Positions 9,902 to 17,877 of a stretch of 64,000 bases of DNA are shown piece after piece (position 1 is the stretch's first letter; every line of letters begins with the position of its first letter). The notes below the pieces were generated by a model. That model had not been told where the DNA came from, searched no databases, and worked only from the letters and a program-made list of their open reading frames with translations. Both the position numbers and the translations under genes were made by a program. The stretch is taken from contig NZ_BMCH01000005.1 of the NCBI RefSeq assembly GCF_014635085.1, positions 1-64,000 on the forward strand, in the 5' to 3' direction. Origin of the DNA: Asaia siamensis. Its GTDB lineage: Bacteria > Pseudomonadota > Alphaproteobacteria > Acetobacterales > Acetobacteraceae.

Positions 9902-10579
9902 TCACGGTGCGCCCCTTTGCGAAAGCGGGACGAATAGGCCATGAGGTGAGGCCTCAAATCGCATCACCTGACCAGAAACCGACATCACTTCCGGCGCATC
10001 ACGGGCCGCATCTCGGGATGCAAACGCTCCCACAAAAAGTGGATTTCCAGGCGGCATTTGTTCGTGCGGTCGATCGACAACACCCACGCCGGAAATCGTG
10101 CCACCAATCGACTCCCCACGCAGCAGGCGGATGACTCTGGAGGCGTATTTTTTCGTCTCGTCGGGAAGCGCGCGACTACCTCTCAGTAGTTCTTCATACC
10201 GTCCGGGACCAGCATTGTAGGCAGCCAGAAAACCCGCATCGCCATAGCGGTCATGCAGCCATCGGAGATAAGCCGCTCCTGCGACGATATTGTCATGCGG
10301 ATCGTAGGGATCGGCTCCAAGCTTCAATGCCGCGCGCAGTTCCCGCCACGTGTCGGGCATGATCTGCATGAGGCCCATCGCCCCCTTTGGTGATACCGCA
10401 GAAGCATCACCCTGACTCTCGGCGCGCATCACCGCCGTGATCCACGCGGGCGGGATGTGTGCCCGCGTGGCGGCCTCAGTGACATAGGCATCGAACGGCG
10501 CGGCGCTGGCCGTCTGCATGGAGATGGCAAGCCCGGTGCAGACCACCAGCAGACCGGGCATTGTTTTAACGCGGATCAT
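9902..10579 (-). CDS. TrbN-like lytic transglycosylase
   Basis: A 225-aa secreted protein: signal peptide about 1-27 ending in an Ala-rich cleavage region, then an SLT domain with catalytic Glu54 in MRAESQGDASAVSPKGAMG, followed by LMQIMPDTW and AYNAGPGRYEE. It opens peptidoglycan for the conjugation channel. Its start overlaps the DUF736 stop by 4 bp, so it belongs to the transfer operon. Confidence 0.92.
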   Translation of the reverse strand: MIRVKTMPGLLVVCTGLAISMQTASAAPFDAYVTEAATRAHIPPAWITAVMRAESQGDASAVSPKGAMGLMQIMPDTWRELRAALKLGADPYDPHDNIVAGAAYLRWLHDRYGDAGFLAAYNAGPGRYEELLRGSRALPDETKKYASRVIRLLRGESIGGTISGVGVVDRPHEQMPPGNPLFVGAFASRDAARDAPEVMSVSGQVMRFEASPHGLFVPLSQRGAP

Positions 10580-10905
10580 GACGGCGTTCGGGGACGGTTC
10601 CAGACCAGATGGAACGTGTCATGTTCGTCCCGGTCCGGCAGCAGCCGGGCACGCAGGGGGCGGGCGAAAAGCGGGTCATCAATCATCACGGCCAGCCACA
10701 ACCCGATGCGTTCCCCCTGACGCGCCCAGGCGCAGCCCACCTGTATTGCGTCATCTTCCAGACCGCGCAGGACGCGATAATCCGGGGCGTTTTCTGTGGT
10801 GGGGTCTGCGATGGGGAGGATCGACAGATCGTCCTCCATCAGAAAGGTGGTGATCTGGCCGAAAAAGCCGTTTGTGGTGCGCGTGAACGTGCCAAGACGG
10901 ATCAT
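10576..10905 (-). CDS. DUF736 family protein
   Basis: A 109-aa protein starting IRLGTFTRTTNGFFGQI, with NAPDYRVLRG in the middle and LWLAVMIDDPLFARP near the end, all typical of DUF736. The family is found almost only in alphaproteobacterial integrative elements and plasmids, next to relaxase and traF genes. Its biochemical role is unknown. Confidence 0.9.
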   Translation of the reverse strand: MIRLGTFTRTTNGFFGQITTFLMEDDLSILPIADPTTENAPDYRVLRGLEDDAIQVGCAWARQGERIGLWLAVMIDDPLFARPLRARLLPDRDEHDTFHLVWNRPRTPS

Positions 10906-10973
10906 GATACGTCTCTCCTGATCTGCGGATCGCAGGACAAAGAATTGAAAACTGGGGGCAGGGCGGTTTGTGC

Positions 10974-11525
10974 TTACTGAAGCGGATGCGGTCTTTCGTC
11001 ATGGCCCGATGCAGTCCGCCCGGTCGTGACCCAGATCGGGATTGCGCGGCCCATCATCGTGCTGGCGGGAAGCGGACCAAAATAGCGCCCGTCCAGACTG
11101 CGCGGTTCTGCCGGGTTCATGACGAAAATCTCGTCACGTCCCAGACGACGACATCCCTGCCAGACGGGCAGAGAACGGCCCCGATGATCACGGGTCAGCG
11201 CTTCGCCAGCATGCGCGCCGTCGATGCTGATGGCGCTTTTCGTGCGACACACACTTTGTCCCGGCAAGGCCGCCACGGGTTTCAGCAAGGGCACACCGAA
11301 TGGCAGATAGCCGCGTTGTGACAGCAGCAGGGCCAGCCGGTCGGGCAGACGCAGGGCGGCAAGATCCCCGACATGCAGGTCGCCGTTGGTATGCAGCCGA
11401 TACAGCCCCACCGGGACGCTGGCCGTGCTGTTCCAGAGCAACCGGGGGGCGACGGGTACGGCAGCGGACACACTTATCGCCAGCACGACGAAATAGGTGC
11501 CGAAGAACCAGGCGCGCCGGGTCAT
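10974..11525 (-). CDS. TraF-type S26 signal peptidase
   Basis: Start placed at 11525, giving the ATGA overlap with DUF2840 and a 183-aa protein; a longer frame exists upstream. It has an N-terminal membrane segment (about 8-28), the Ser36 nucleophile in NSTASVPVGLY and the Lys82 general base in LLKPVAALPGQ. In RP4-type systems TraF processes and cyclises the pilin. Here there is no pilin gene, so the peptidase has lost its usual partner. Confidence 0.9.
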   Translation of the reverse strand: MTRRAWFFGTYFVVLAISVSAAVPVAPRLLWNSTASVPVGLYRLHTNGDLHVGDLAALRLPDRLALLLSQRGYLPFGVPLLKPVAALPGQSVCRTKSAISIDGAHAGEALTRDHRGRSLPVWQGCRRLGRDEIFVMNPAEPRSLDGRYFGPLPASTMMGRAIPIWVTTGRTASGHDERPHPLQ

Positions 11526-11998
11526 GACACCAGCCTCGCACGCTTCAGCCATGCCGCGTGCAGGGTGTGCGTGTAGGGCCGAGGTTCCTGCCCGGCGATG
11601 ATACGGTTATGGACATGCCGCCAGTGATCGGGGGAGACCGCACACGGATCGAAGCCGAAGCGTTCGATCTGGTCGATCACCTCCAGAACATGCTTCACCT
11701 GCGGCCATCCTGATACGTCGAGCAGCAGGTCGCCGCCGGGCCAGACAAAGGGCACGGTCTGAAAGGCGGTGCCCCGTTCCACGGTGCGCACGATGGCGAG
11801 GCAGGAGACGACCGTGCCGTAATCATTGGCAGCCCAGCGGATGAAGCCGAAGGTGCTGCCGGGCGTGAAACTCAGCAGGCGGCGGCGTTTGTCGAGCACG
11901 CGGTCGGAGACCGGCCTGCCGAACCTGATCCAGTGTTCGATGCGCTTTTCGATGAAGGTCAGTTCGACCGTGGTCAGATTGGGATCATCCGCCCTCAT
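11522..11998 (-). CDS. DUF2840 family protein
   Basis: A 158-aa soluble protein; the pattern VELTFIEKRIEHWIRFG, FGFIRWAANDYGTV and a C-terminal Arg-rich tail fit DUF2840, which is syntenic with traF in alphaproteobacterial ICEs. Function unknown. It overlaps both neighbours by 4 bp. Confidence 0.88.
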   Translation of the reverse strand: MRADDPNLTTVELTFIEKRIEHWIRFGRPVSDRVLDKRRRLLSFTPGSTFGFIRWAANDYGTVVSCLAIVRTVERGTAFQTVPFVWPGGDLLLDVSGWPQVKHVLEVIDQIERFGFDPCAVSPDHWRHVHNRIIAGQEPRPYTHTLHAAWLKRARLVS

Positions 11999-12327
11999 GA
12001 CCTGTTCCTCCGCGAGGGCATTTCACGCAAGGCGGCAACATAGTTATCGTCTGACGTGTTTTGGCAGCGATGGCGCTGAAGCCATGCTTCCACGTCCTCG
12101 CGGAGATAGAGGACGCGAAAGCCCACCTTTAGGAATGGTGGACCACCACCGGTGCAGCGGTATTTCTCCAGCGTGCGAATGGAGACCCCGATCAGTTCGG
12201 CGGCTTCGCCTCCGCGTAGATAGGGGCGCAGAATACGGGCCGGGGCCGTGAGCGGGCGGGCTGGTACAGCGATCTCGGGCGAGAGCTGCACTGATGCGCC
12301 CGTTTTGGGTTTCGCGATGTCGGTCAT
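11995..12327 (-). CDS. AlpA/MerR-like helix-turn-helix protein
   Basis: A 110-aa protein with an HTH_17-type motif (YLRGGEAAELIGVSIRTLEK, then GPPFLKVGFRVLYLREDVEAWL). Such proteins act as excisionases or transcription factors in integrative elements. In related elements a ParA gene commonly follows at this place; here DUF2840 follows directly. Whether it controls excision or the tra operon cannot be decided. Confidence 0.85.
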   Translation of the reverse strand: MTDIAKPKTGASVQLSPEIAVPARPLTAPARILRPYLRGGEAAELIGVSIRTLEKYRCTGGGPPFLKVGFRVLYLREDVEAWLQRHRCQNTSDDNYVAALREMPSRRNRS

Positions 12328-12489
12328 GAAAACCTCCCTGTCGATGCGGCGTGCTCCTAAGATGAAGCTGAACCGGTAAGGGGAGGCTGACGGGAAAGAA
12401 GCGGTCTGAGAGTGGAGGAAATGATGTGCGCGAATTCCTCCACCCCAAAAGCGTGATGGAGCGCAGAATAAGGCCGGAAAGGAGAGTGG

Positions 12490-13128
12490 TCAGAGTCCGT
12501 CCAGCAGAGAGAGATATCCGCCATGAACGAGTGCGCTGCCTTCGTCGCGCAGGGCGCGGGCCATGGTACGCAAGGCGGAATCGCGCCAGATGTCGTCGGG
12601 CATGGTCCGGGCGTCCGGGTCGAGCAGTTTCGCCGCAATGTCGCGCAGGCTGGTGCCCGCCGCATCCAGATCGAAGGCATGTAGACGCAGGGCAAGCTGC
12701 CGCCAGCGTGTCGGGGTAATTCGGCGGGGATGGCGTGCGGGCAGCCGATAGCCCAGCACATGGGCGCAGAAGCGTGCCGCTTCGTCACTTCGCCGCCGGT
12801 AGGACGGATCAATAGGGATATGGACTGCCGGGCAGGCGGCGGCTTCGCCATGAAGAGAAAGGCTGAACGTGGCGGAACGCGTCGCTACCACGATGGCACG
12901 GCCCAGTTGGTCGGTCTGATCGAACAAGGAACGACCCAGTGAGCGCCAGGAGGGAAGGGCAGGCGGAGTGACGCCGTCAACAGCGTGTGTCAGGCTGATG
13001 ATGCTGGATGTGACGCCCGGTCGCCAGATTACGGGCACGCGGGTGACGGGTGTCTCCGGATTATGTGGGAAAACGTATCCTCCAGCGCTGGCAGAAGGTC
13101 TCCCATTCCGCGTTGGGATTGGGTGCAC
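12490..13128 (-). CDS. DUF2285 family protein, possibly out of frame with its DUF6499 partner
   Basis: The 212-aa frame ends with a DUF2285 domain (RWRQLALRLHAFDLDAAG, then SLRDIAAKLLD, ALRTMARALRDEG, LVHGGYLSLLDGL). The segment VFPHNPETPVTRVPVIWRPG near the start continues the RWRIRF end of the DUF6499 frame in the +1 frame, as in fused DUF6499-DUF2285 proteins. The first residues of this frame may therefore be non-native. Role unknown; the family accompanies ICE regulatory genes. Confidence 0.75.
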   Translation of the reverse strand: MHPIPTRNGRPSASAGGYVFPHNPETPVTRVPVIWRPGVTSSIISLTHAVDGVTPPALPSWRSLGRSLFDQTDQLGRAIVVATRSATFSLSLHGEAAACPAVHIPIDPSYRRRSDEAARFCAHVLGYRLPARHPRRITPTRWRQLALRLHAFDLDAAGTSLRDIAAKLLDPDARTMPDDIWRDSALRTMARALRDEGSALVHGGYLSLLDGL

Positions 13129-13270
13129 CTGCTGCGATCAGGCGTGCCGTCTCGGCGTGATCCTTGCGATAGGTCGTCCAGCGCCGCATGAAGGCCCCGG
13201 CGAAACCGGCTTCATCTAGGCGTTTGAGGGCGGCACGGTCGGTCTCTGACTGCCAGACGTCGAGCGGCAT
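13061..13270 (-). CDS. DUF6499-type small regulator domain
   Basis: 69 aa; the pattern LDEAGFAGAFMRRWTTYRKD matches the N-terminal DUF6499 domain of ICE proteins that carry DUF2285 at the C-terminus. It overlaps the DUF2285 frame by 68 bp in another frame and ends just where homology would pass into that frame. It may be a separate small gene, a frameshifted fusion or a programmed +1 shift. Confidence 0.65.
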   Translation of the reverse strand: MPLDVWQSETDRAALKRLDEAGFAGAFMRRWTTYRKDHAETARLIAAGAPNPNAEWETFCQRWRIRFPT

Positions 13271-13518
13271 GGGGCGGCCTCCCGGATCAGGTCCGTTTGT
13301 CGCTGATTTTGTGAGAAGCCGAGGATTTCAGAAACGGAACGAGCCTGCATAGAGCGAAGGTCGCATCACGTAACCGCATGATTCACTTCATGAAAGTGAT
13401 AACAGGCTCATGATCTACGGAAGAGGAAGGCTGTCGGCACCGCTCACCTCAGGGTCCGCTTAGAAATGTAGAGAATACTCCGTGGTTAAATACTCTGCAA
13501 GAGGCTGCCCTGTTCCGT

Positions 13519-13725
13519 ATGAACATACGGGAGATTCTGGCAGCAAACCTCAAACGATACCGGCGTGAACGCGGGGTATCGCAGGAGGAGCTTGCCCATC
13601 TCGCGGAGATCGACCGGACCTATATCAGTTCGTTGGAGCGTTGCCAGTATGCAGCCTCTATTGAGGTTGTGGATCGACTGGCGCGAGCGCTCGGAATAGA
13701 AGCATTTATGTTGCTCGTGGGTTAG
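13519..13725 (+). CDS. XRE-family HTH regulator
   Basis: A 68-aa single-domain Cro/C1-type HTH protein (VSQEELAHLAEIDRTYISSL). It is divergent from the DUF6499-DUF2285-tra genes and convergent with the D12 methyltransferase, overlapping its end by 4 bp. The 248-nt gap upstream probably holds promoters for both directions. Either it is the element's tra repressor or, given the adjacent methylase, a controller-like protein; position in related ICEs favours the first. Confidence 0.85.
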   Translation: MNIREILAANLKRYRRERGVSQEELAHLAEIDRTYISSLERCQYAASIEVVDRLARALGIEAFMLLVG

Positions 13726-14594
13726 GCAGCATCTCTCGTTATTGTAATATTAGAATCTTTATTTTCCTCGTCAGGTAAGCATACGCAGTCGCTAACATAA
13801 ATGACTTCTTTCCCTTTCGTTTTGTTTCCTGCGCTATAGTTTAAATAGTAAGTCGTGGGAATGAAATCATGATACAAATCACGAATTTGCGGAACATCAT
13901 CGTAAGACAAAATCCACTTTCGGTTTTTACTTTTGCGCAAAAGCAAAGATATATTTTTATGATCTTCATGATTGTAGAAGTTTTTATATAATTTTGATCC
14001 TTTTACATAATAAGGGGGATCTAGGTAAGTAAGAGTTTCCTGTTTTGAGAGCTTATTTTTTATATATTTTAGAGCATCCTCGTTACTGATCGAGATCTGT
14101 TCTCTGAAATTTGATAGTAATTTTATATTTTCTATTTGACGGTCCTTTATTAAGCGAACGTCTATTTTCCATTTTCCATCTTGCTTGTACCCACCAATTG
14201 GACCCGCACCTTCTATAATTCCTGACCTGCTAGTTCTATTTAGAAAATAAGTCGAAAATCCCAGCTGTAACTGATTGGCCGCATCGACATTTTTCCATAT
14301 GGCTTTTTGTCGAAGCCATTCTTCGATAGTTATAGGAGTATTTTCTATCATTTCACAAAAATTATCTGTGTCATAAATTACAGATGCCCAAAACGCATAA
14401 ATCCCCGGATCAATATCATTGAGAGATATTTCTTTAACAAATCCATTGACCAATAGTTTTATAGCTAGACCTGCGCCTCCTGCGTAAGGCTCACAATAGC
14501 TACAATTATATAGATCATTAGCTTTAATGATATCGCAAAAGAATTTGAATAATTTTGACTTTCCGCCTGGATATCTTAGAGGAGAACTAACCAT
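13722..14594 (-). CDS. D12-class N6-adenine DNA methyltransferase (Dam-like)
   Basis: A 290-aa protein with PLRYPGGKSKL (SAM motif I region, residues 5-15), EPYAGGAGLAI (35-45) and catalytic DPPY (192-195), the order of alpha-group D12 methylases. It would methylate adenine in a short site; the recognition sequence cannot be read here. Its DNA is visibly AT-rich relative to the tra genes, and it is separated from the ParB-like gene by one base, so the two form a transferred unit. No restriction nuclease is adjacent. Confidence 0.92.
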   Translation of the reverse strand: MVSSPLRYPGGKSKLFKFFCDIIKANDLYNCSYCEPYAGGAGLAIKLLVNGFVKEISLNDIDPGIYAFWASVIYDTDNFCEMIENTPITIEEWLRQKAIWKNVDAANQLQLGFSTYFLNRTSRSGIIEGAGPIGGYKQDGKWKIDVRLIKDRQIENIKLLSNFREQISISNEDALKYIKNKLSKQETLTYLDPPYYVKGSKLYKNFYNHEDHKNISLLLRKSKNRKWILSYDDVPQIRDLYHDFIPTTYYLNYSAGNKTKGKEVIYVSDCVCLPDEENKDSNITITRDAA

Positions 14595-14595
14595 T

Positions 14596-15969
14596 TTATA
14601 TATGCTTTCTTACAAACACATCGATGCAGTCTCGTGCAGAAAAAAGACGGTCTGGATTGGGAATAACATTTCCATGTGCGCCAAGATTCAAATATTGCAA
14701 ATGATGATTCTTAAACTCTTTCAATATTTTTTTGTCATCTTGGGGAAGTTTGACGATGTTGTTTAAACATAGATTTATAGAACCTTCTAAGTCCAAAGGT
14801 TTTCCATCTGGGTTCGCATTTTGGGTGTGAATGATTTCTTTTAATAAAGATTCTATTATATTCCGCAAAAGGAAAGTGCCAGAAGCCGGATAAGTTTTCA
14901 CATTGAGAGTTTTGGCTTCTTTTAAGAGTTGTTTCAGAAGAGAGTTTGTTTTTGTTACAGGATAGGCAAATAAAGTGCCGGCTTTAGGTTTGGGAGAGCT
15001 AGGATCAGGTGAAGAAGGCGCTTGTTCATCGTCATTTGATGATGGTGGAGAGGGGTTATCTTTGGAAGAACTCCCTTCCTTATTATTGCCGTTATCTTTT
15101 GGATCCTCTTTATCTGGTGAGGATGAAACGCTTTCGACAAAATCTGCAAAAACTTCTTCATATGTTGAAGTTGCTTTAAGTCCATTTCCGTTATTTATAA
15201 CGAGTTTTTTTATGAGGTGTTTATATTTTTCTTTTGCTAGCTCATCTTTGAATTGTATGTCAAAGTTATCTTTATCGAAAGAAATGCCAACTTTCTCTTT
15301 ATGACCTTGCGTCTGAAGAAAGCGAACTGGCGGATTGAATTTGATAGCGGGGTCAGTAAGCTTTACTCTCTCTCGTTTTGTCCAAGAGAAATCCAAAGAC
15401 TTTTGGTATAAATTATATTCTATAATATAGTCACCAAGTGAAGATTTGCTTTGTCCAAATATTTTTGACAATTGTTCGATTGTTTTTCCAGATTTCCATT
15501 CGTCAAATACAGCTTTCCTGCTGCCGAGATAACCCCATTTTGACTTGTCACCCAAACCAAAGTGAGCGCTTGCCATAATAGGAAAAAGAGTATCTCTGTC
15601 TGGAGCTATGCTGCAATCTACAGAAAGCAAATTTTCTTTCATGTCAGGAGAAATATGTGGGACACTCGTTGAGAAGTGCACAGGGGGTTTTAGTATCCCT
15701 GTTAGAAGTTTATAGGCGGCAATACGAGTGTTGCCTTCTATTACAGTATAATGCTTTCCTGATTTTATAATATAAGGTCGTTCTGCACCCTTATTTTTCC
15801 CGTCTTGTGCTATTTTCCTTATAAAATCAGATAATCCTTCATGCTCGAACATATAGGATACAATTTCATCTTGTGTCTTAAGCGGGGACTGCGTAACAAG
15901 ACGCGGGTTTTGATAATCCAATAGGATATTTTTTAGATCAATAGATTTATATTCAAAGTCCGAATACAA
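14596..15969 (-). CDS. ParB/Srx-fold protein with a novel C-terminal domain, partner of the methylase
   Basis: 457 aa. Residues about 10-110 resemble a ParB/sulfiredoxin-like N-terminal domain with EGNTRIAAYKLL (78-89). A central helical region may act as an HTH (GKTIEQLSKIFGQSKSSLGD), then a Ser/Pro/Asp-rich linker (about 293-345). The C-terminal helical domain ends QYLNLGAHGNVIPNP. It is not a plasmid-type ParB: there is no ParA, and the linker and C-terminal domain differ. Coupled to an adenine methylase in an AT-rich island, it could be the effector of a defence system; this is inference. Confidence 0.75.
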   Translation of the reverse strand: MYSDFEYKSIDLKNILLDYQNPRLVTQSPLKTQDEIVSYMFEHEGLSDFIRKIAQDGKNKGAERPYIIKSGKHYTVIEGNTRIAAYKLLTGILKPPVHFSTSVPHISPDMKENLLSVDCSIAPDRDTLFPIMASAHFGLGDKSKWGYLGSRKAVFDEWKSGKTIEQLSKIFGQSKSSLGDYIIEYNLYQKSLDFSWTKRERVKLTDPAIKFNPPVRFLQTQGHKEKVGISFDKDNFDIQFKDELAKEKYKHLIKKLVINNGNGLKATSTYEEVFADFVESVSSSPDKEDPKDNGNNKEGSSSKDNPSPPSSNDDEQAPSSPDPSSPKPKAGTLFAYPVTKTNSLLKQLLKEAKTLNVKTYPASGTFLLRNIIESLLKEIIHTQNANPDGKPLDLEGSINLCLNNIVKLPQDDKKILKEFKNHHLQYLNLGAHGNVIPNPDRLFSARDCIDVFVRKHI

Positions 15970-16139
15970 AGTTTCGCCTCCCGCTCACGACTTAGTCATC
16001 TAAGAGATGTTTTCCTTCACATGGCTTCAGTCATATAAGATGTAGCTCCTTCTCACAACTGGAAGGCAGAAAATCAGGAAGCGTTTAGATAATCCCTGTG
16101 GATACAATTTTTATTTATAAAAAAATGGAAACAGGCGAT

Positions 16140-16187
16140 TTTATAGTAATTAGTTGCTTTGCGTTTATAGTAATTAGTTGCTTTGCG
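16140..16187 (+). repeat. 24-bp tandem duplication at the integrase 3' end
   Basis: Two head-to-tail copies of a 24-bp unit beginning tttatagtaattagttgc, the second covering the last codons and stop of the integrase gene and the first lying just after it. It looks like a recent slippage duplication; it does not disrupt the reading frame. Confidence 0.85.
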
Positions 16188-17325
16188 ATAGAAATTTTTC
16201 AATGGCATTTGATACATCGTCTGCTGTTTTGCGGATGGAATTGGTCTTGAGATGGGCATACCGAGCGGTGGTCTGCACCTGGGTATGCCCCAGTAGCCGC
16301 CCGATCATGGTCAGGTCCGCGCCAAGCTGGAGCGCGTCGGATGCGAAGGAATGGCGCAGGTCGTGGATGCGTAGCGTGTCCAGTCCGGCTCTTGCGCGCA
16401 GCCGCCGCCACGGTTTCTGGATGTCGGTCAGATACTGGCCCTCCACCTTCCCGGTGATGACATAGGGATTGCCCTCAATCCGGGGGATCTCTGCCAGCGT
16501 GTCCAGCGCCGCCTTGCCGATGGGTACGACCTTGGCCCCGGTCTTGGAATCCGGCAGCCGCAGGACACCCGCGCGGACATCCATATAGTCCCATTTTAGG
16601 GTTTGGATTTCCCCAAGGCGGCATCCGGTTAGCAGCAGTAGCCGGATGCAGGTCGCGGCTTCCGGCTCGCCGTCTGCCTTGCGGAGCACCTTGCCCAGTC
16701 GAGCCAGTTCCTCCGGCGTCAGGTAACGCTCGCGCTTCACTTCCTTGTAGCGTTTAACCTTCCTGCACGGATTGATCCCGTCCGTCCGTACGCCCCAGGT
16801 GTCGGCCAGGGTAAACATGATGGATAGAACGCCGAGCACCCGGTTGGCCTGATATGGCGTCTCTTTCAATCCTTGGTGCAGTTCGACGACATCGGCACGG
16901 GTGACGTCGATGATTTTGAGCGTTCCGAGCTTCGGGACGATAAACAGGTCTACGCAGCGGCGATATTCGTACTGGGTCGAGGGCTTGCAGTGCGAGGCGA
17001 CGTGTTCGTCGAGGAATCGCTTTCCAAACTCCTTTATGGTCGCGGTAGCGCGCAGGCGGTCACGCTGCGCGCCGGGATCGCTGCCCAGCCGGACATTAGA
17101 CAGATGTTTCATTGCCTCTGTGCGGGCCTGATCCGGGGTGATCGGGCCGTGCGGGCCGATATTGACCCGGCGGATGCGCCCGCCCGCGCGAAACTGGGCG
17201 AGATAGATTTTCCGGCCAGAAGGATGGACCCTCAAACCAAAGCCCCGAAGCTCGTCATCCCAGAGAAAATATTCCTTGCCGGTTCTGGCGGCGGCCTCGA
17301 CGGAACGTTTCGTGATCTTGACCAT
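16174..17325 (-). CDS. tyrosine-type site-specific integrase (tRNA-targeting)
   Basis: Predicted 383 aa from the ATG at 17325 (MVKITKRSVEAA); the frame extends to 17361 through the repeat motif. It has the N-terminal DUF4102-like arm-binding region, a core-binding SAM-like domain (KPSTQYEYRRCVDLFIVPKL) and the catalytic domain: Arg in LTGCRLGEIQTLKWD, HDLRHSFAS, LGHTQVQTTARYAH with the Tyr nucleophile. It lies about 180 bp inside the right tRNA repeat, fitting integration of element 1. Confidence 0.95.
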   Translation of the reverse strand: MVKITKRSVEAAARTGKEYFLWDDELRGFGLRVHPSGRKIYLAQFRAGGRIRRVNIGPHGPITPDQARTEAMKHLSNVRLGSDPGAQRDRLRATATIKEFGKRFLDEHVASHCKPSTQYEYRRCVDLFIVPKLGTLKIIDVTRADVVELHQGLKETPYQANRVLGVLSIMFTLADTWGVRTDGINPCRKVKRYKEVKRERYLTPEELARLGKVLRKADGEPEAATCIRLLLLTGCRLGEIQTLKWDYMDVRAGVLRLPDSKTGAKVVPIGKAALDTLAEIPRIEGNPYVITGKVEGQYLTDIQKPWRRLRARAGLDTLRIHDLRHSFASDALQLGADLTMIGRLLGHTQVQTTARYAHLKTNSIRKTADDVSNAIEKFLSQSN

Positions 17326-17344
17326 GCTCTTGCCTCCAGCAGCC

Positions 17345-17371
17345 GGAATCACTGGAATCAAATAGGAATCA
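17345..17371 (+). repeat. subterminal GGAATCA repeats, right copy (candidate integrase arm site)
   Basis: Three GGAATCA words lie within 27 bp just upstream of the integrase start; the last 21 bp match 194..214 with one mismatch. The site sits between the integrase gene and attR. Possible arm-type binding site, also well placed for autoregulation of the integrase. Confidence 0.5.
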
Positions 17372-17502
17372 TTTGGGGGCGAAATCAGGCGATCCCGGTC
17401 AGGACGAAGTGTACCCTATCCAGAGTAAAAACTTAAGAAAAACCGTCATTTGTCGTGAAAAAACTGGCGGCGCGCGGAAAAAGTGTAAGTATTCGACTGG
17501 AA

Positions 17503-17547
17503 CTCATAACCTGAAGGCCGCAGGTTCAAATCCTGCCCCCGCAACCA
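17503..17547 (+). repeat. attR-like 45-bp direct repeat of element 1 (tRNA-Met 3' remnant)
   Basis: Perfect copy of tRNA nucleotides 82..126 without the 5' half, so it is a tRNA fragment, not a gene. It marks the right end of element 1. Confidence 0.93.
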
Positions 17548-17690
17548 AAATCCCCATACAATACACAATACCGCAACGCGCTCAGCTAAACGCTCAGCGC
17601 GTATTCGTCGTTCGATCAGAAAAATAGCGCGACCATCACAAGCCTGCTCCCGTAAAACCAATGCCGACGCAGCAAAAAAAAGCCTCAGCA

Positions 17691-17757
17691 GTCAGCTCAA
17701 TCAAAGCTCACGGGTCCAGCTCGCAGCGGGACTTGCGCAGAACGAGAGAGGCGGCGC
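17691..17757 (+). repeat. imperfect intergenic direct repeat, copy 1
   Basis: Shares several blocks of 11 to 15 identical bases with 17878..17944 at nearly constant spacing, including gggacttgcgcagaa and gagaggcggcg. Function unknown. Confidence 0.7.
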
Positions 17758-17877
17758 GGTGACAGCGCACTAACGGATGTCAGAAAACCTCGTTGGGGGG
17801 GGGCGCTCGCTGGCACCACGATAACAAGACGGCTCTCATGAAGCAGATACTGACGCTCAGCCATCAGCATTGGCGAT

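Larger units (their letters stand above)
127..17547. mobile_element. tRNA-Met-integrated, conjugation-derived mobilisable element with efflux/siderophore cargo
   Basis: The element is bounded by the 45-bp tRNA repeats and holds a tyrosine integrase just inside the right repeat, a relaxase module of the alphaproteobacterial trb-type ICE family and a plus-strand cargo operon. Relaxase, CopG-like, TrbN-like transglycosylase, DUF736, TraF and DUF2840 genes are present. A TraG/VirD4 coupling protein and trb genes are absent, so transfer would need a helper. The missing segment would be expected next to the CopG-like gene, where the efflux cargo now abuts. The boundaries are seen directly; loss of transfer functions is inferred. 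Confidence 0.88.

Noticed and set aside
8803-10134. 443-codon plus-strand frame over the relaxase region
   Set aside because: It is antisense to the relaxase and transglycosylase, whose motifs are clear; long antisense frames are expected in GC-rich DNA.
14596-15969. Plasmid partition ParB
   Set aside because: No ParA partner, no centromere-like repeats, and a methylase as operon partner; the linker and C-terminal domain differ from partition proteins.
17503-17547. A second tRNA-Met gene
   Set aside because: Only the 3' 45 nt are present; the D arm and 5' acceptor strand are missing.
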